Shown here piece by piece: positions 35,641 through 36,128 of a stretch of DNA of 36,128 nucleotides (positions within the stretch are counted from its first letter, which is position 1; the number at the start of each line of letters is the position of its first letter). This stretch comes from Listeria rocourtiae FSL F6-920 (GTDB lineage Bacteria; Bacillota; Bacilli; Lactobacillales; Listeriaceae). The stretch covers positions 1 to 36,128 of the forward strand of contig NZ_AODK01000043.1 in assembly GCF_000525975.1 (NCBI RefSeq), in the 5' to 3' direction. The position numbers and the translations under genes are program-made. Under the pieces are notes generated by a model, which saw only the letters and a list, made by a program, of their open reading frames with translations, searched no databases and was not told the origin of the DNA.

Positions 35641-36128
35641 GTTGAGGTTCTTAAAAAGCGTATTTTGCTTTTTTAGAACCTCAATATGCATGAGAGCGAA
35701 GCGAGCATGTAATCCATCAGTGGTTCTTAAGCGCCAAATAAGGAAAAGCTTGAAGCAAATAAGAAGCAGTACGCATGAGAACCTCAATATGCATGAGAGC
35801 GAAGCGAGCATGTAATCCATGTACAGCGTCACGTCATGTGCCTCCGGATCCAGCTTTGTTGTGGTTCTTAAGAAGCGTAGTATGCTGAATTAGAGCCTCA
35901 ATATGTATGAGAGCAAAGTGAGCATGTAATCCATGTATTGCATCACGTAAAGCACCTCCGGATCCAGCTTCAACGGCCAACTCCTCGAAAACTTCACGCC
36001 CTCCATAAAAAGCAAGAGCGGCTTTTTCTTGCGGCCGCTCCAGTTTTTGTCGGAGCTGAACGGGCCGTTTCAGCTTTTCATGTGATCCAGCTTTGTTGTG
36101 GTTCTAAAAAAGCGTAGTGTGCTTTTTT
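35641..36128. repeat. Composite tandem repeats upstream of the MocR gene
   Basis: A 43-base module starting AGAACCTCAATATG and ending CATGTAATCCAT occurs at 35675-35717 and 35778-35820 (identical) and at 35892-35934 (four changes). A second module, GATCCAGCTTTGTTGTGGTT plus CT, is at 35847-35868 and 36084-36105 (identical), with a partial copy near 35960. A third part is a hairpin: GAGGTTCT...AGAACCTC with AAAAAGC/GCTTTTT inside (35644-35659 with 35667-35682), next to the MocR ribosome binding site; other copies are degraded. Unit length is 103-114 bases. The array continues past the window. I see no real gene in it. Confidence 0.8.

Noticed and set aside
35837-36103. 89-codon open frame on the minus strand inside the terminal repeats
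   Set aside because: No ATG, no ribosome binding site, and the repeat copies carry TAG and TGA in the same frame; openness is best explained by repeat composition.
35641-36128. CRISPR array in the terminal repeats
   Set aside because: Only three 43-base copies with non-uniform, mutually similar spacers, and no cas genes nearby.

Overview
The window looks like chromosome of a low-GC Gram-positive bacterium of the Listeria group (family Listeriaceae). The basis is gene content: class III fructose-bisphosphatase, a ThrD/YclM-type aspartokinase, an NrdE-NrdF-flavodoxin-thioredoxin ribonucleotide reductase operon, a mtlARFD mannitol operon, a Crp/Fnr regulator, YxeA-family small proteins, and strong AGGAGG ribosome binding sites. 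The genus is an inference; no rRNA or tRNA is present to confirm it.

Layout. 1-1502: minus-strand cluster of a C26 glutamine amidotransferase, PsiE and a cut-off SDR. 1577-3622: fbp with a clear promoter. 3842-4491: decayed SMI1/KNR4 (immunity-type) gene. 4670-6177: aspartokinase with promoter and terminator. 6192-8537: P-type cation ATPase. 8842-9505: frameshifted Crp/Fnr regulator, convergent with lutABC (lactate oxidation, 9568-12506), followed by a GntR/FCD regulator and a divergent Mga-type regulator. 15060-17185: Nat/Yha-type ABC exporter with a frameshifted permease. 17201-17675: frameshifted acetyltransferase. 17754-18558: short CsbD-like gene under a sigma-B-like promoter, then about 600 bases without a gene but rich in possible RNA hairpins and closed by a strong terminator. 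18554-21534: PTS IIC-like membrane protein, a small membrane protein, an MreB-like protein and a MazG-like pyrophosphohydrolase. 21577-26908: mannitol operon mtlA-mtlR-mtlF-mtlD with a promoter, a cre site and a probable MtlR operator. 27154-31660: nrdE-nrdF-flavodoxin-thioredoxin operon under two NrdR boxes, with an unexpected terminator hairpin and a 16-codon ORF in its leader and a 121-bp inverted-repeat element between nrdE and nrdF. 31899-34145: MATE exporter and two YxeA proteins. 34195-35625: MocR-type regulator. 35641-36128: composite repeats running off the window.

Common thread. Three otherwise well-conserved genes (Crp/Fnr, ABC permease, acetyltransferase) are each broken by one extra A in an A8 run, and the SMI1 gene shows the same at an A7 run and probably at an A8 run. 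In each case removing one A restores the family sequence. This pattern points first to homopolymer miscounting in the sequence, with slippage-based variation as the interesting alternative.

The items most worth testing as new biology are the nrd leader attenuator candidate (31538-31596), the structured-RNA candidate at 17941-18551, and the nrdE-nrdF hairpin element.
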